A stretch of DNA of 64,000 bases from Thermochaetoides thermophila DSM 1495 (Eukaryota; Ascomycota; Sordariomycetes; Sordariales; Chaetomiaceae). A program made the position numbers and the translations under genes. Every line of letters starts with the position of its first letter. The first letter of the stretch is position 1. Location: positions 124,001 through 188,000 of the forward strand of contig NW_006383030.1 of NCBI RefSeq assembly GCF_000221225.1, given 5' to 3'. Below, piece after piece: positions 11,668 through 23,927 of this stretch. The notes under the pieces were generated by a model. That model made no database searches. It saw nothing but the letters and a program-made list of their open reading frames with translations, and was not told where the DNA came from.

Positions 11668-13460
11668 AGTGACTGATCGAATGAAGTCACAGTCGAGGAT
11701 TATGGAGAAAACGAGTGACGGAGCAGTCTTTTGTTGATCGAAAGGGAAACTCACTACAAGAAGGATAGCAAGTCACAGAGAAAACGAGAGTATGCTGTCG
11801 GACCTTCTTTGGGAGACGGGAATGAGGAAAATGGAGAACAAGCAATGTAAACAAAGTCGGTGGGGGAAATATAAGGGCATGATAATAATTGGTCAGGAAG
11901 CAGGCAGAAAGTAGAGGGGCCAGATCGCGATGCGATGAGAAGGGCAGGAAGGTTCATCACGGTTGCTCCTTCCTCCTGAGTGCTCAACAGTCAGTATACC
12001 GGGCTAAAGGGCACCTTGTCACGCACACCTCGCCTCACATTGATACGGGACAAAAAGAATGAAAAAAAACTGCAATTTTGAAGATAGAACACTGCTAGCA
12101 CATGAGATTCTTGCATAGAATGGGAATGATGAGCGGTTTGCTCGCTGAAATCCACTGTAACCAGCAGAACATGTGGGATTAAGTGAGGGAGATAAGGTGG
12201 GAAAAGATGGAAAAGAGGATCTTCAATTGACAGTTTGCACAGTCCCATCCTCATTCTGGTCAACTGGACCGCAAATCATCAGGGACTGCGCTAAGTTGGC
12301 CATGGAGTGTGGTCATTCATTATCGTGGGTGAAGAAGGGGAGTGGACGTAGGCGTTGTGTGGATATCCCATTATCGGGGATCCGGCCCTGATAGACATTC
12401 TTAGCCCCGCGCCATTTGTCAATGTCACCCCAGCATCACTATCTCCAATCCCCCTACCCTTCACCTCTTCCTGGTTGTGGGCCAGCCATGTCCTCAACCA
12501 GTGATGATAGAATTGCAACACATTTATTGTCACACCTGCAGCCTGGAATATCATCGGTGACAACTATTTCGAAAGCAGCATGGCTGAGGAGAGAACTCTG
12601 AGCTGAAGCGGATAACTCACTCTCCGCAACTTCATCGCTTCAGCTATCTATCCATGATATCTGTCCTAACCCTGACTGATTGTGCAACGAATATGAGTTT
12701 ACGCTCAGCTGCAGACCAAGTCATGGAGACGGAGACTGGTTGCATCATATCTTTGCTGACCTTATTGTTCCCCTCTCTTGAGTTTCTGCTTACCCTCATG
12801 ACTTGCTCAATACGGTGACCAAGTCAAATCATTGGACATATATGAGGACGAAGCAGCTCTTTCACACTTGCTCTGGTTCTACCCCTCTTTCGATGCGTTT
12901 CCTTCAGTGCATCTCCAGCATTGGGTTGCTTCACAGGCTTTCAATTGCTCCAGCACCATAATTCTGCCTATCATCATGCCCAATTACCCGAGCTTATGGC
13001 GGAGTCCCTAGTTACCAAGCCAAGAATGCGCCAGCCACACCGCTCCAGTGGCGGCCTCAGCTCATGCAGGAGCACGACTAGCAGAGCTAAAAACACCACC
13101 GCAAAACCTCCTTTGGCACGCTTTTCACTGCCTTTGATGAGGATGAGGGCGACCAACTTGGTGACGCCTGTGTCTTTTTTTGAAGACTGATGATTGACAG
13201 TGGAGGTAAAATTGCCGTTTGACATCAGTTGCACGTGCCATCACACGTTAAGTCGTCGCATCACCTGTCGTTGGCTTAGGCACTAGAACCCTTGATATAT
13301 AGGACCAAAGTCCGTAACACCCTCTTCATCTCAATACGAGCACGCTGAGTCTTTCAACCAAGTTTTCAATTGCCGCCTTTGATTGACTACCCCTTCGACA
13401 CGAAAAAGATATCCCATTATTCACACCTTATCAAGAGTATTTTACAAGACACCCACCAAG
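11668..13460. other. Intergenic region between two divergent genes
   Basis: About 1.8 kb between the GH55 start and the Ser-rich protein. It holds the promoters of both. A minus-strand frame at 13234..12974 (86 codons, one hydrophobic stretch GGFAVVFLALLVVLL) has no other support. A TATA-like ATATATAGG lies at about 13295-13303. Confidence 0.4.
13294..13303 (+). promoter_or_regulatory. TATA-like element upstream of the 13461 gene
   Basis: GATATATAGG lies about 160 bp upstream of the ATG at 13461. It is followed by a pyrimidine-rich, ATG-free leader, a spacing that fits a core promoter with a leader of roughly 130 nt. The call rests on sequence match and position only. Confidence 0.35.
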
Positions 13461-14186
13461 ATGGTCCGGCTTTCAAGAATATCCACCCAGGTGACCTTTC
13501 TCGCGCCCCTCCTGCTACAGGGAATCAGTCAGTTAAGCGCAGCTCTTGTCTCTCCTTACGATCAGACAAGTCATGACATATTGGGCCTTTCACCGACTCC
13601 GTCTCCAAGCACCATCTTTCCTGTACCTGCTGAACCTCATGTCGCCTTGGAGCGTGATAAGTCCATTCTAGCCGACTCAGTTCCAGTGATCATCTCCCAA
13701 GAAACTGAACTCATTTCAGACAACATTGCTCTAGAGCCCAGGACCCCAAAAGGAGGGAGAGGAGGCAACAGCAGTTCAGGCTCCAGTTCAGGCTCCAGCT
13801 CGGGTTCTTCCAGTCAGAACAGCGGCCCTATTGCTGCGGACTCCGGTTCCCATGCCAACTCCAACACTTCGCCCGATGACTCCACAACCACACATAAGCC
13901 CAAGAAGCCAAAAGTCAAGGGCTGTTCTGAGGACATCTCCGAGTGTCAGTGCGATTGCATGAAGACCTCTGCGACAACAAGGTGGAACATTCTCCCGACG
14001 ACAATGATGTCGGCAACTGCTACTCCTACGCCTCAATTGAATGACGAGCTGATGTGCTGTGATTGTCCTTGTGCGAATAGTTCAGGAGCTTGGCATGGGG
14101 TTGACCTTGGTGCTGCGCTGATGGCTGGCGGAGTTCTTCTTCTTGCTGCTGTGCTCCAAGTGGTTGTAAGTGGTCGATGGCTGTGA
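13461..14186 (+). CDS. Secreted Cys-rich, Ser-rich protein with a C-terminal GPI or membrane signal
   Basis: Single exon, 241 residues. Residues 1-29 form a signal peptide with a hydrophobic core (VTFLAPLLLQGI). The middle has a Gly/Ser repeat tract at 98-119 made of GSSS units, a His/Asn/Asp/Thr-rich linker, and a Lys/Pro-rich KPKKPKVKG at 146-154. Eight cysteines sit in two clusters: C155, C162, C164, C166 and C199, C200, C202, C204 (patterns CQCDC and CCDCPC). The C-terminus (216-236) is hydrophobic with only GRWL after it, suggesting GPI attachment around NSSG or a single membrane anchor. The ATG at 13461 has a good context (CCAAGATGG) and begins the signal peptide. Family unknown; the CxC/CCxC clusters could bind metal or form disulphides. 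Confidence 0.65.
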   Translation: MVRLSRISTQVTFLAPLLLQGISQLSAALVSPYDQTSHDILGLSPTPSPSTIFPVPAEPHVALERDKSILADSVPVIISQETELISDNIALEPRTPKGGRGGNSSSGSSSGSSSGSSSQNSGPIAADSGSHANSNTSPDDSTTTHKPKKPKVKGCSEDISECQCDCMKTSATTRWNILPTTMMSATATPTPQLNDELMCCDCPCANSSGAWHGVDLGAALMAGGVLLLAAVLQVVVSGRWL

Positions 14187-17100
14187 GAAGATGTAACAGG
14201 ATCTGTACAAGATGATGATCAAAGGATGCTCTTCTGATCTTTACGTTGTATCGAAAATACCTAATAATGGCATTCTGAGCGGGTTGAATCTGGATCCTCT
14301 GTATCCTTAGTTTTGTATGGAGTACTTCTCGAGTCCCATTACATTTTTTCCTACCAAGGGTGTATCACGGCACGTCAAAGAGCAATCAATGTGCTTACTG
14401 CCACCATCCTCAGCAAGTGCCAATCTTCACAAAGTTCTTATTACATATGATTTCAATGAACAGCACAGTGTGCTAGTTTAGTCAACCCCTTGTGTTTACC
14501 ATTTGTCTTTTTTGTAGTGACCTCCCGAGTAGATGGCGCTAAAAAGAGAAGGCACCCTGCAGCTCCAGATGTCAATAATTCCCAAAGGTCAAGGGAGACT
14601 TATGTAAGAGACTACTAAGCTCGTCGGACACACAAGACGGATACAAGACCAAGACTGCATCTTTGTCGCGACCAGCCGTGTCCACATGACCGGGCGCGCA
14701 TAGTTATTCCACTCTCCCTCTTGTTATCAGTTTTATGTGATTGACTAACTAATTAGAACTTTCCCAACTCTGATGTCTCTGCCTTTAGATTCTTCCGTCA
14801 AGTATTCCAAAGACGTTCATGTTTAACTTTGTGCTAATTAAAGGTAGATGTAACCCAAATGGGTATGTGAACTCAGCTATTACCGTGCAGCCTTCTTGCA
14901 TAGGCAGTACGTGAGTTGCTGTGATATAACCACGCGGTGAGTTCAAGGGATACGACCACCTGACACAAGGTCAATGATGGCCAGCAGTATAGTAGCAACC
15001 AACCATAGGACACATTTGTCCCTTATACAATATCGATGTGAAACCTTTTTTTGGTTATATTGGTGAATATCATAGGGCATTAGCACATGGCTGCAACCGT
15101 ATTCGACGAAATCCCTGCAACAGATTTATGCTATACCCATTGTCATCGATAGCAGATCCACCTGTGCACTGTTGTACACAGCAGTTCTCCTACTCTTGCA
15201 CCAACAAGCTTGACGCTTCATCTTTGTTTAGGACTGAGTTACAGGCTGGGATAGATGCTTTGTCACGACAAACAACGACTCTATCTGAGAGAGTAGCTTC
15301 CGTGCAACTCACTGATCGGAGTAAAAGGGAGTTGTGACCCATCAAACTCGGATATTCGCCCCCAACAACTGAACATTGGGAAAATGTTCCTCAATACCCA
15401 AGGATGTTGATTCTCAACAGTCTGTGCTGTTGAGGAAGAAGGAAGGGAAGCCACAAGAGTTCATGAGATGTATATAGATTTCAAGCAGGGCCATCTGGCC
15501 CAAGAAACTACTTAGTCAGCAATACAAAGAGTTGCTTGCCAACTGATAACCACAACGGCCACTTTGGTTGTGTGAGAATTCCTGTCTCTCAATCCAGCAG
15601 CCTGGAATCTCTTGAACCCATCTCAGGTGGTCTGTCTGGATTGTTACACGCTTCTTTGTCTCTTCTAGATTGGCACGGTTTAGTAGAAGGCTGGTTGACT
15701 TCACTGTTCTCTTGGATGGTTTAACCTTGAGCCTGTAATCCAAAGGGTAATGTGCCTCAACTACGTGCGAAGTATGATTTGCAGTTAGAGAGAAGCCCCT
15801 AAATCAACCTGACATTTGGAGCGCAACAGAGTTGCTTGCCACGAAACAGCGCTTCCCAAGCACCCACAGGCTGCCATGGGGTAGCCTACATTTGAGGAAG
15901 GCGGAGAACAGAGCCAAACTGACCAAGTAAATGAAAAACCTCTTTGTGGAGAATTGATACAAGCATTTGATAGAATCGTAAGCGAGAATTTGGGTTGTTT
16001 CAATGACCACAAGGAGTGAGATGTCAAGAAAGAGGTGGACTGTAAAGCATTCCGCGGGAAAGGCGGCTTAGATGATGTGAAATGTATGACTGTAGCATCA
16101 AAGACTTAGATTATCTAGCCTGATATAGTGGCAGAAAGTATCTAAATGCCCAAGTCCCATGATATACCAACTATATTATATTGGTCGCACTTAAAAGGCA
16201 CGAATGCCTTCCTATTCTAGTCCTTTCAATGGTGGTGAGAGCCAGTGGTCTGTGCTCTAGCGCCAAAAAGAAATTTAATCATTTGCTTTTGCGAACGTTT
16301 GTCTGAAACAAATACTAGACAACATATCAGTGAATGTTGTGTCATGATCCGCATTTGCAAATAAACTAATTATGTTTCATCATTTTTGGCGCCTCAAATA
16401 CATTTACATGTGCATTCACTTAGTGCATGGTGAGCGTCTCACATCGTTATTTGTGTTCTTTGCTGTGTTGTTCTCATAACGAACCCAGCCGTCAATAGTT
16501 AAATGATGGAAGAAAGGGGGAAAATATTACGATAAAGAGAATCTCTCCCTTTCTGGGAGGAAGATAAACCACCAATGTCATGTCTTCTGCGGGCATCAGT
16601 GCCGTTTGATTTAATTATTGTGCAAGTTGATCTTTTTTTTATCATTCTAATCTAGTCGGTGTTGTATTCTTCTGATTGGTTAGAGCAGCATCATTTTTCA
16701 CCGATGGTAAACCAGTGTTTTGCCTTCCTTAATCCCGACAGGAGGATTTTCCATAAATCAATATCTGCCAATTACTGGTATTTCATATCTGCATTATTTT
16801 TGATTATGTTTACCTTGACTGATTTTGCAAGTCTTTCCCTGCAATTATTAGTATGCTCTTTTGACCTTGCTCTCTGGCGTTGGTGCCTTGAGGACCATAA
16901 CCTGGAACATTGAGTCTTTATTTGATTTTCTTTTTCTTCACCTTACCGCTCGAGCTCCGCATCTGAAAAACAGTCTTATTAACCAATCATTACAATGCTT
17001 GACTGGTGCAATGCCCCATTGATGCCGTCAAGCGAGAACCTGGGCACACACCTCACACTAATACTTTAACTTTCGATAAGCTTTCAATCCACAACAGTCT

Positions 17101-18586
17101 TGTTCCGGCTCATTGGGGCACACGTATGGAAGACAGTCAAATAGCAACATACTTACTGGGAGCAGCTGAAATCAAGTTGTAAGATACTGGATAGAGCATT
17201 TCACAATAGCTTTGTCATTGATGCGGGACTGTGTGGAAGAGAAAGAAACATTGATCGTTTTTATAGAAGCTGGATGCTGGAGGAACAAGAGGAAAAACGT
17301 ATTTTAGAATGAAACTGAACTATCGGAACACAGTCACCTAAGAATAGTGACGCTCTTCACAAAGAAGCCAGGAGCCGCTTTTGGCTCAGCTAGTTGCCAG
17401 GGCAACATGCCAAGAATTCAGGGGTTTATTTACTTTGCAAAAATCTATCTGAAAAATCTGGTATCAAGGTTAGTTTCCCAAAGTACTCCTCTCTGAAAAG
17501 TAGTTAAGATAAAGCTCAAAAGTCATGCTACATAGCGCCATGCATTGATTCTCTTTTACTACAGTCATGTCTTTGTCACAAGTCCACCTGCTGAAATCAA
17601 GCTCTCTGCAGACCGGGACGGAATAATTAAAGACAACTGCAACTCATTGACATTGGTGAATAATAAAGGTATATCTCCAATTGGAGGTCTATGGTGCCAG
17701 GACTTGGTTCTGAGTTGTTAATCCAAACGGTGGGAGTTAGAAGTAAAGCAGTATCCCTATGTGTACTAACTTAGAGTAGAAAATAAAGTGGCGTGCCCTG
17801 TAAGTCGAGACATTGTTACTATTCTAGAGTCTCTCCATGCCCTTGCATAACAGAGAGGGAATGAATGGAAATGTAGAGGTAACAGCATGTACTCTGTAGT
17901 ATTCGATATACTTCGTAGGACCAATTAATTACATGGTCCATCAGATGCTAGGGGATATCGAAGGACTTTGGTCACTTACTTTTGTAACCGAGACAAGTGG
18001 CAGATGTGCATCCTAAATGTTATCAGATAACATCCTTTGTCAAGATGTTATATTGTCGCAGCATGGGCCCTTGAGAGGCGCCTAAAGGAGACAAAACACC
18101 ATTTAACCCCCATATCATTTCCGAGAATACTTTATACTATGTACCTTTATTCTTGTGCCACTACAGTGTTCCATCCAGTTTACTCATGATCTCAATACGC
18201 TAAAAAAGAAGTATATAGTTGTCATTTACACTGCCAGTTGATATCACTGGGGCCAAAACTCAAGAGCCGGAGAGAACCTATAGAAGAAAAAGCTTATAGT
18301 GTTTCATTCAATATTTCCCGTTACCCGGAGACTGCAGGTACTGATCAAGCCATTAGCAGGTGGGTTTCCATCAAGAATAACCCAATTTTCTGATAACTAA
18401 TACTCAAACATGGTTAGATCCAGCATGCTTGATCTTTATTGGAAGAGGCTGGCATGGCTCCGACTCGAGAGGGAAGATGTCTCATGTCATTTCAACAACC
18501 TTACTCACAGTCGTACTGACAACAGTACACAGAATTTGTATCGAAAACAGTTCCTATGCGGAGAGGAGGACATCAGCGATGGGCGC

Positions 18587-18602
18587 AAAAAAAAAAAAAA
18601 AA
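18587..18602 (+). repeat. Poly-A homopolymer run
   Basis: Sixteen consecutive A residues in the AT-rich desert, unusually long for the surrounding sequence. It could be a retroposon tail or simple slippage. I saw no clear target-site duplication. Confidence 0.8.
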
Positions 18603-20113
18603 CAAGCAGCCTAATGTTGGTTTAATCGAAATCCGACGTGGGGCAGAAAGATAAGTCCGAATAAAGGCGTTATAGAATGCACAAAATGATCGAGAGGGGA
18701 GTCCATACTACCAATTGTACAGACTTTTCCAAGAAGATAGTCTAGGGAACCCGCTAAAAGCAAGTTACTGCGCAATATAGAGTTGCGTTAGAATTGGCCA
18801 TCTACCATGTATGGAGCATTAAAAGCGTTAATATCCTTGAGGGAGAATGAAAGTACACGATGCTATTCAAGTAGACTTTGTCCCCCAAGACCGCTTTGCT
18901 ATCCGTTCTCATGTCTGAATGGACCTTTGCTTTTGTTTTGTATGCATCTGACACGTCATCGTTGATTCATGTTACTTTCTGTGGATTATTCAACGTATTA
19001 GTTGGCTGTTAAATCGGCTACAGTTCCCTTCGTCACCTTTATCTCGTTGCCTCCATCGAAAGAACTCAGAAGGCCACACCATGATCTCTGCACTGGCATC
19101 ATTGGTTTAATACTGAATTCTGATACCCTGGTAATTTCTTCACAGAAGCAAGATTTTTCTTAGCCTTCGAAGTGTTCAGAAAGCGTCAGATCATAAAGCC
19201 TGAAAACTGGGCAAAATTTAGCTTAGCCAGGTTCTACATCGTAACCGTTATCGGTGCAAAAGAGAGAACATGGTGCAGAAACCACATTAAACCAAGCAAA
19301 ACCACTGCGATAGACATACCAGGTTGTAACAGTAGCGTCGGGGAGAAGCGTAAAAGTTCTATACATAGAGTTAAGCTTCAGGATGGAGAGATAGAGTCAG
19401 AAATTGACTAAGACAGAAGGGCACTGAAGGCCGCAAGTGATCTGAGGAAGATAATTGACCAATGGTCTTGTGCTATGATGAATGACTTGCCAACATGAAA
19501 GAGACAAACAGCGCAGCAGACAGACAACCCACAAGACTCAGGGAAGACATAAGAAAGGATGCTTTCACCAAATTGACATCTGTCAAATGCATCAAGGCAA
19601 GCACGCATGCCGCAATGATGCTCACAACCACCGTTTTTGCGTCCAGACAGCTGCAAGACGCTGCGCAGACTATTTTGTCTGCTTCCGAGCTCTATTGCAT
19701 AACACCCGCAGCAGGTACGGCATCTACACTCAAAGTGAGAGTGCAAAATTTGGAGATGGAGCTGCTGATCGTCATTCTGGATGTGTATGACAATGGTTGG
19801 CAAATTGAGTTGTGGGGTTTGGCACGTTTGGTTGCCATCTTCAACATATGATTAGGTTCGCCGATCATAAGGTAGATGAGGAGGTTGCAATGATGAAGTT
19901 GAGAGGGTATGGATCATGGTAGTCTCAAAGACTGGGGCAGCAACATGAAACCTAGTGTGGAAACTTCAGGCATAATGTTCGGATTTGAAGTGGAAAATAC
20001 ATGGGTGATGAAACCTGTTGGTAAATGATGTATGAAAGACGGGCTGCTGAAAAGAGTTACAAGAGATCTTGTTTTTGTGACTGGACGGGCAAAGAGTGTT
20101 CTTATGATAACAG

Positions 20114-20181
20114 CCCGCCACCCAGTGGCGGGAAGGTAACTGGTTACGACAACCACCGGCAGCGTTTTGCCTCGTCGTACG
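20114..20181. other. Three closely spaced hairpin-forming inverted repeats
   Basis: CCCGCCAC/GTGGCGGG (20114-20121 and 20125-20132) is a perfect 8-bp stem with a 3-nt loop. GTAAC/GTTAC with a 2-nt gap follows directly. CCTCGT/ACGAGG with a 3-nt loop lies at about 20169-20183. They stand out in otherwise AT-rich DNA and sit just upstream of the tRNA-like fragment. Function unknown. Confidence 0.4.
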
Positions 20182-20244
20182 AGGATTGCGGCAGGAAACA
20201 AGCCATTACCTATATCCAGTTCCCTCTTTGGGATGGGTAGAATT

Positions 20245-20345
20245 GTTGCTTCCTGCTCGACTTGAACTCCCGACCCCGCGGCTGGGGGTTTCAGACTGTT
20301 ACTACAGGTTGCTGCGACCCTTCCTACTTGACCATTTGGCCCAGT
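20245..20345 (-). other. tRNA-like fragment with A-box and B-box resemblance (decayed tRNA or SINE head)
   Basis: Read on the minus strand, TGGTCAAGTAGG resembles a pol III A box and GGAGTTCAAGTCG resembles a B box about 55 nt further on. The acceptor and T-stem strands do not pair well, so this is not a functional tRNA gene. It may be a tRNA pseudogene, a tRNA-derived SINE head, or chance. Confidence 0.25.
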
Positions 20346-20552
20346 GAAAGGCGCTGGTTATTGGAAGTGGCGTTGCGGAAGTAATATATATCGTTTGGGA
20401 AGGAGCTGGGTTGGGAGGGAAGGCACAAGGAGGGGCTCAGGTGGGGAAAGGGTGGTCAGTGTTCAGCCAGAAGGGGCCTTCTTTTCCCGTTTGCTGAGCA
20501 AAGGCCAACTTGTTTCCTGGATAGGACTCCGAATTTGAACATTGACAGTGAT

Positions 20553-20578
20553 TACTACTACTACTACTACTACTACTA
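20553..20578 (+). repeat. ACT trinucleotide microsatellite
   Basis: About eight to nine tandem ACT units, just beyond the 3' end of the acyl-CoA ligase-like gene and probably within or next to its 3' UTR. Confidence 0.8.
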
Positions 20579-20603
20579 AACCCCAAAATTACAGCCCCCT
20601 CTC

Positions 20604-22605
20604 TTACAACTTCACATCCCTCTTCTTCTTCTCATACAACTTCACCTCCACACCCTTGGTCTCCTTCCCACCCGCCTTCAACACCCTCCTCAAGATCTTC
20701 CCACTCGGACTCTTGGGAATCTGATCGACAAAAACAATACCTCCCATCAACCACTTATACCTCGTCGTCCGCTTCTCCACAAGCACCTTCAACCTCTGCG
20801 CCAAAGCCTCCAGTTCCTCCCTCTTCAGCTCTGCAATCTTCCCCTTCCGCGGCACAACAAATGCCCGCGGCCACTCCGTCGCCTCGCTTGAGTCATAAAT
20901 GCCAATCACACCTGCATCAGCAACTTCCTCGCTACTGCACAGCACGGCCTCCAGCTCGGCGGGCGCGACCTGGAACGCGCGCACCTTAATCAGTTCCTTC
21001 AAACGATCGGTGATGCGCAGCCGGCCACGTGCGTCAAGGGCGCCAACGTCTCCTGTGCGGAACCATCCGTCGGCGGTGAGCGCATCGTTAGTGACAGACA
21101 TATCGGGAGCCTTGGCCCTCTCGAAGGCGCCCACAGGAAGATAGGCTAGGAGGAGGCATGGCGCGCGAACGAGGACCTCGCCTTCGACGTCTACTCCGGC
21201 AACCTTGGATTTTTCGCCCTGCTTCTTGGCATAAGCGTCATCACCAGCGTTCGGGTCAGCGATCATGACCTCCACTCCGTAGTGCGGTGAACCTGTGTCC
21301 CCAGCGCCCTCGTGCATGTCCTTCTCTGTGAGACCCTTTTGCAGAGAGGTACTGCAAGTTTCACTGAGGCCGTAGCCCAACCTCACGCGGAAGCCACAAC
21401 GCTTGTACACCTCCACAACTACCTCATGTCCAAGGGGTGCACCGCCTGTCACACCAGCAACAACACTGCTAAACGCCTTCTGCTGGACGTACGGCTCGAC
21501 AACGGCCGCCTTGGCCAGCATGACCGCCACGGGGGGCGCCATGTGTAAGTAGGTGACCTTGCGGTCGCGAATAGCTTTGAGAACTGTTTCCAAGTGGAAC
21601 GCTTGCATGACGTACACCGTCGATCCAGTAACCACCGAAAGCAAAAAGACATTGCAAAGGCCGAATACATGGTAGAAAGGCACATAACCCAGCCAGCGCT
21701 GGGTTCGCCCGGGGGTTTTGTTGAAATAATCTGCATCATGCCACAGCGATGCAACGGAGAAGTTGAGTGCGTGGTGGGAGATGAGAACGCCCTTGGATCG
21801 GCCAGACGTGCCAGAGGACCAGAGGATCACGGCCGTGCGACAACGGGCTTTCGATGGGTCGAAGGAGGTCGTCGTATTAACCTTGGGCTTGTTCGGGGAG
21901 GGAACGAGAATGGTCTTCCAGTCGTTCTTGCTGGATGGTGTGCTCTGCGAGGGGTAGGTGTCGTTGAGGACGTCGACGGTGTAGATCGGCACGGATGAAA
22001 AGTACGTCTGATCAGCCTGCTTCTCGAGCGCCGCCTTCATGGCCGGTAGGCAGGTTGTAGCAGTGATAATGGCCTTTGGCCTCGAGTTCTGCAGGATCCA
22101 TGCGATCTCGTCTGCTGTCAGGGCGGGTGAGGCGAGGGTTGCAGTCAAGCCGGAAGCGAGAACACCGAAGAAAATCGGCGCAAAGGGCAAGCAGTTGGGC
22201 AGCTGGATCAGTATAACGGGAGCGATTTCGGGGCCCTCTGGGCACGATGGTGTCGGTGGGAGCTTGAGAACATCAGAGGGGTTCAGGCCTAGGGCCAGTA
22301 GGCCGGATGCAATGGCCAGTGAGTCGCGCGAGATCTGACCGAGAGTGAGGGCGCGCTCTGTACGGCCGTTAGCATGTTGTTCCTGACTGCGATATTTAGG
22401 AGCATATCATCATAAGCGACCTGCACCTACCCGTCTTATTGTCGACAAAGATTGGACGTGTCGGCTCAACCCGCTTAATGACCTGCTCGGGTGGGATAAA
22501 ATCGCTGGGCGTCTGGAAAGGCTGGCTGAAGGCAAAGGCGAAGGCGTTCTTTAGCGGCAGGTCGCCCGGGGTGACGCCGACGTATGCTTGTGTAAGCGGC
22601 GACAT
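20604..22605 (-). CDS. 4-coumarate-CoA ligase-like adenylate-forming enzyme (ANL superfamily)
   Basis: Exons 22605..22431 and 22357..20604, with intron 22430..22358 (GTAGGT/GTACAG, phase 1), give 642 residues. ANL core motifs are intact: P-loop SSGTSGRSKG (239-248), YGLSET (387-392), GWFRTGD (489-495), hinge and A8 segment RLKELIKVRAFQVAPAELE (510-528), and PKSPSGK with the catalytic Lys near 612. These indicate ATP-dependent CoA thioester formation on an aryl or fatty acid; the substrate cannot be read from sequence. The protein is longer than typical 4CL (about 550) because of an N-terminal extension and polar loops around 190-225. It ends in Val-Lys-Leu, only a weak match to a peroxisomal PTS1. 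No polyketide synthase or NRPS is near, so membership of a biosynthetic cluster is not supported. Confidence 0.88.
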
Positions 22606-23927
22606 TGTGTTTGATTAGAGTGGTTCGATGCTGGCTCTTGCGTCAAGGGCAATCTAGAATGCCATGGCCTGTCTGTCCAGCTCATCCATCGACGCCCCCG
22701 GGGCGGACAGTCTGGGATTTTATCCAGCACGAATGGTGTCCATGAGTGGGAAGAAAGATACGACGCTAGGGCCGGGGGGATAATGGCTGCGGGGACAAAC
22801 AGGCTGACAGGCGGCAGGACCTGCCAGGGCCTCCAGAGATTGGCGTGGCGGGGGGTTGCTATGCGCCATGCAGATGCGAATCTTCGATTGGGATTTGGGA
22901 CTTGTCTGGAAAACGGCTCGGCATCCATTGCCCGAGTGCCGGGCTAAACGGCTTGGTTGCTCGGGACTTCTTTACGCTGACCCTTCGACGGCGCCGTTGC
23001 CCGCTTTTGCTTTGGCTGTTGGACGGCCTTGGCCTTAAGCTGGCCAGTGAGATTCGGCAATTGGGGGTTCCCGGCGCTAGGGCCACTCAGGGTCCTCAAC
23101 CCGCCGTGCCCATCTGGGGAAGTGGAAATTATGTGGGGTCGGAAATTCAGATGATCCACCGCGAGGAGATCGGATGGATTCATCAAGGGCGAAAAGCGCG
23201 GGATGAACTCGACAACTTCCGGTGCTTCATCTTGACAATGCCGTCAAGCTGAGCATCTACCTCGGTCTTGGATGTGCAGGAGATGGAATCAGCCTAAACA
23301 CGGTCAATAGCTGCTGGGTTGCACAACATACTACGGGAGCCAACATGGAGGTGCAGCATCGGAGCCGCATCTTTGAATGGGAAATAAAAATTTGATATCG
23401 ACATGGCCTGGCCCGCAGGTGATTTGTTGGTTGATGAAGCATGATGGGGTTGGCTTTGACTGACTATCTTCTCAGTCTGGCTCTTCATAACCTTTCTGAT
23501 GATACCCCCAAATTCGAATAACGGAGTATACAGGCTGTTTTATACTGCAATGAGGCTCAACTAAGGATCAGAGCGCCGCGCAACTGCATGCCATCAAAGT
23601 CAACGTTTCAACGTTTGTGCAACCAAGTATGCCACTCCATTGCTAGCTATCTCCGACGGTGTCTCAGTCGCCTATGGAAGACCTCTTATATATGTTCTAA
23701 AATTCTGAAACATGTTTCTGGAACGGGCCCATCCGTACGGACGTATCAATTCGACATTAGGACTACCATTGACTCATTCTGGACAGCTCACATAATGGCT
23801 TCCCAGGTTTTCAGCCAACCAGGAAATTCTACTACCCCGTTGTCGTCTGTCTATCTCTCCACAATGTTTTGACAACAATCCCGAGATTGAACTCGACAAG
23901 AATATTTTCCCTTGAAAAATAGTCACT
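22606..23927. other. Intergenic region upstream of the acyl-CoA ligase-like gene
   Basis: About 1.3 kb between the ligase start and the stop of the next minus-strand gene. GC-rich near 22650-23250, where short frames are open on both strands by composition, and AT-richer after 23280. No gene supported. Confidence 0.4.

Larger units (their letters stand above)
14187..20603. other. AT-rich gene desert of about 6.4 kb
   Basis: No frame in this stretch has a recognisable domain or a convincing signal peptide, and most are below 130 codons. Base composition is clearly more AT-rich than in the flanking genes, most so at about 16100-18700. A run of 16 A lies at 18587-18602 and a short ACT repeat at about 20553-20578. 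I found no terminal inverted repeats, LTR pair or reverse transcriptase/transposase motifs by eye. The right end (20100-20345) holds hairpins and a tRNA-like fragment listed separately. Confidence 0.45.

Noticed and set aside
20245..20345. Functional tRNA gene on the minus strand
   Set aside because: Acceptor and T-stem strands do not pair; kept only as a tRNA-like fragment.
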